A DNA stretch of 49,009 bases. Origin: Paraburkholderia podalyriae. Its GTDB lineage: Bacteria > Pseudomonadota > Gammaproteobacteria > Burkholderiales > Burkholderiaceae. Shown here in pieces: positions 47,724 to 49,009 of the stretch. Location of the stretch: contig NZ_VZQQ01000046.1 of the NCBI RefSeq assembly GCF_014397785.1, positions 1 to 49,009 of the forward strand, written 5' to 3'. The translations under genes and the position numbers were made by a program. A model generated the notes under the pieces. The model did not search any database, had not been told where the DNA came from, and saw only the letters and a list, made by a program, of their open reading frames with translations. Numbering within the stretch: position 1 is the stretch's first letter; every line of letters begins with the position of its first letter.

Positions 47724-48053
47724 TCCTGCTCCTCAAGTTGTCGCGAATTGATGAATTGATGAGGCGCGCAGCCTGCGAATTCAGCCCGAAAAAAGCATTG
47801 CAAAAATCCGACCGATGCTAGCGACCTTACCTTAAGGAAATCCTGACGCTCGGAAGGGACGATCCGGATGCTCGACTCCGCTGCTGTTTCCGCATAGCCG
47901 CCAACGTAGCGTCAGCAAGACCGGGAAGCCGGGAGGCTGAGGTCTTCCGCTTGAATCACGGAGCAGTTTGCGCCTTAGCAGGCAACGTCACGGGCCGGCT
48001 TCTTGCTGTTCCTCCCATGCATCACCGATCAACGCTCATCGGTCGGAACCCAC
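47724..48053. other. intergenic region upstream of cybB
   Basis: These 330 bp contain no recognised gene. TTAAGGAAATCCTGA (about 47832-47846) is an imperfect dyad resembling the TTTCCTA-type heptad pair. GGGAAGCCGGGAGGCTGAGG is G-rich and unassigned. Confidence 0.4.
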
Positions 48054-48300
48054 ATGCGCCTGCTAAATCGTCTGGCTGTTTCAATGGTCTTGCCGCTGGC
48101 CTCCTGCGCGATCGGGCCATCAAGTTCAGGCGATGCGGGCTTCGGCGCGTCGCCCGCCATGCGGTTCCGGAATCGTCGTTGATTCCGATGGTCAACATCG
48201 CGCCCGTTCAGGCGCGGCCCGATGGTTTCATGCCCACCGCTCCCGCCGGCTATTTCGTCACCGAGTTTGCCGGTGGCCTCGCGCACCCGCGCTGGCTTAA
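48054..48300 (+). pseudogene. PQQ-type sorbosone dehydrogenase-like lipoprotein, 5' fragment with frameshift
   Basis: ATG 48054 opens MRLLNRLAVSMVLPLASCAI, a lipoprotein signal with lipobox LASC, and stops at 48179-48181. After a one-base shift near 48165 another frame reads PESSLIPMVNIAPVQARPDG then FMPTAPAGYFVTEFAGGLAH and PRWLNTL, the standard start of the L-sorbosone dehydrogenase family. The remaining about 400 residues of that family are absent, replaced by unrelated sequence. The fragment is therefore a relic. Confidence 0.6.
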
Positions 48301-48890
48301 CACGCTAAAGCGTGCAAAAGGCTTCGGCTCCATACATGCGCGAATAGGACGGTTACCCCTTTGGCGGCTCGCCTGCGTTTCGGCACGAACATTAAATTTG
48401 AATGACATGAACGTCCCCACCTGGTCGCGGGTTTGGCGCGACCAGCTCGAGGCGGCGAGCACTATGACGACTCGGAAGCGGCGCGGATGAAACTCTGGAA
48501 TTCGAGCGTTGGCCCCTTGGGGCGCCTGAAGCGCCTGAAACCGGCGATAGCCTATCCTGCCATCCCTCGTTTTAATGTCGTTTTTTATCTGCTGGCTAAA
48601 TGCTTTCGGCGAGGTCCGTCGAGAATTTCCGTGAGCTAACGAGCGGCGTCCGTAAGATGCTCGCAATGAGTCCGCTGATCTCCCTTGTGCGACCGCGTAC
48701 CGCGTTGCTCGAGTGCGGGATGTCGATTGATCGAGTCCGCGTACTGGGCGGATCGATTCCTGCGTATTGGTCCGGTCCACGTCCGATATCTGAATGCCAG
48801 TTATCGGCGAGGGCGCAGTTGGAGTCGGCAATGGCATGCGCTGAATCGGTTAGATCAACCAGCTTTAGGTGGCTATTGATCTCCGGCGCG
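48301..48890. other. unassigned, probably decayed DNA beside the IS30 element
   Basis: No conserved frame was found on either strand. The base composition is lower in GC from about 48540 to 48900 than in the rest of the window, consistent with different origin or IS-related decay. Confidence 0.4.
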
Positions 48891-48933
48891 ATCAAATTTG
48901 AAGTGCAACACCTTGCTCGTGTAAGGTGTGCCA

Positions 48934-49009
48934 ATGCAAAAAAGAAGTTACCAACAACTGCAGCCTGAAGAACGCATGACGATTGCAAGCATGAAGCAGC
49001 AGGGTTCGA
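48934..49009 (+). mobile_element. IS30-family transposase, 5' end (partial)
   Basis: The frame from ATG 48934 runs off the window and reads MQKRSYQQLQPEERMTIASM followed by KQQGS. IS30-family transposases start with this kind of sequence (KRSYQQLSLEERYTI-like) followed by a helix-turn-helix. The left terminal repeat is probably in ATTTGAAGTGCAACACCTT near 48895-48915, inferred from position and pattern. Only 25 residues are visible, yet the motif is characteristic. Confidence 0.85.

Noticed and set aside
47871..47945. Sequence resembling part of a cobalamin riboswitch (GTCAGCAAGACCGG)
   Set aside because: Only a loose match to the B12 box is present. The other conserved blocks are lacking and no cobalamin gene is near.
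1..49009. CRISPR arrays, tRNA or rRNA genes, prophage genes
   Set aside because: Reading both strands showed no repeat-spacer pattern, cloverleaf, rRNA segment or phage structural gene.

Overview
The window looks like a chromosomal or megaplasmid stretch of a Burkholderiaceae bacterium (Paraburkholderia/Burkholderia type). The basis is GC-rich DNA with strong GC-type third positions, an accessory N-type ATPase operon, polyhydroxyalkanoate-type genes (phasin, PhaB), and a content that closely resembles what I recall of the low-oxygen-activated (lxa) locus of Burkholderia cenocepacia: many universal stress proteins, Hsp20, a phasin, acetoacetyl-CoA reductase, a zinc alcohol dehydrogenase, nitroreductases and BON/CBS proteins. 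No database search was possible. Species and locus identity are therefore inference.

Layout: 1-125 is the 3' end of an insertion sequence. 129-5880 holds small redox genes (cytochrome c, two nitroreductases, a DUF1488 protein), an FNR-type oxygen sensor overlapping a lone receiver-domain gene, and a scrambled response-regulator relic. 5950-12155 holds universal stress proteins (USPs), a MaoC/phosphotransacetylase fusion, a flavodoxin and a lipoprotein. 12157-17480 holds an NRAMP-like transporter, an oleate hydratase, a potassium-channel-like protein and a broken chromate transporter. 17522-22930 holds a ribosome-hibernation-like protein, a USP, phasin-phaB, a phosphotransferase/ATPase fusion and an alcohol dehydrogenase. 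23016-26644 is a proteostasis block (Hsp20, BON, CBS-BON, CbpA, CbpM). 27293-33838 is a complete atpDCQRBEFAG N-ATPase operon. 33869-37932 holds a broken sensor kinase, a USP, a broken fabI, a small RNA-binding protein and PPK2. 37976-42809 holds a solute-binding protein, a transporter and an intact NarL-type two-component system. 42965-47723 holds acetate uptake and activation (satP, acs), relics and cytochrome b561. From 48054 the sequence is decayed and ends inside an IS30-type transposase.

The unifying signal is a set of 17 FNR/Anr-type operators (TTGAT-N4-ATCAA or one to two mismatches) placed before most transcription units. In about twelve of them a -10-like hexamer is centred 31-32 bp from the operator centre, the geometry of class II FNR promoters. 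The island encodes its own FNR protein (Cys38/41/47/129 and the E-x-x-S-R recognition helix). The simplest reading is an oxygen-limitation and persistence regulon. It combines stress proteins, redox and fermentative enzymes, PHA and acetyl-CoA handling, polyphosphate and nucleotide turnover, and an extra ATPase.

The island is also partly decayed. At least twelve genes are frameshifted or truncated: a DUF-like gene, cytochrome c, a response regulator, chrA, a BON protein, a hypothetical gene, a histidine kinase, fabI, a USP, an MBL-fold nuclease, a 79-aa-protein paralogue and a sorbosone dehydrogenase. Truncated and scrambled copies are real decay. Single-base frameshifts could also be sequencing errors.
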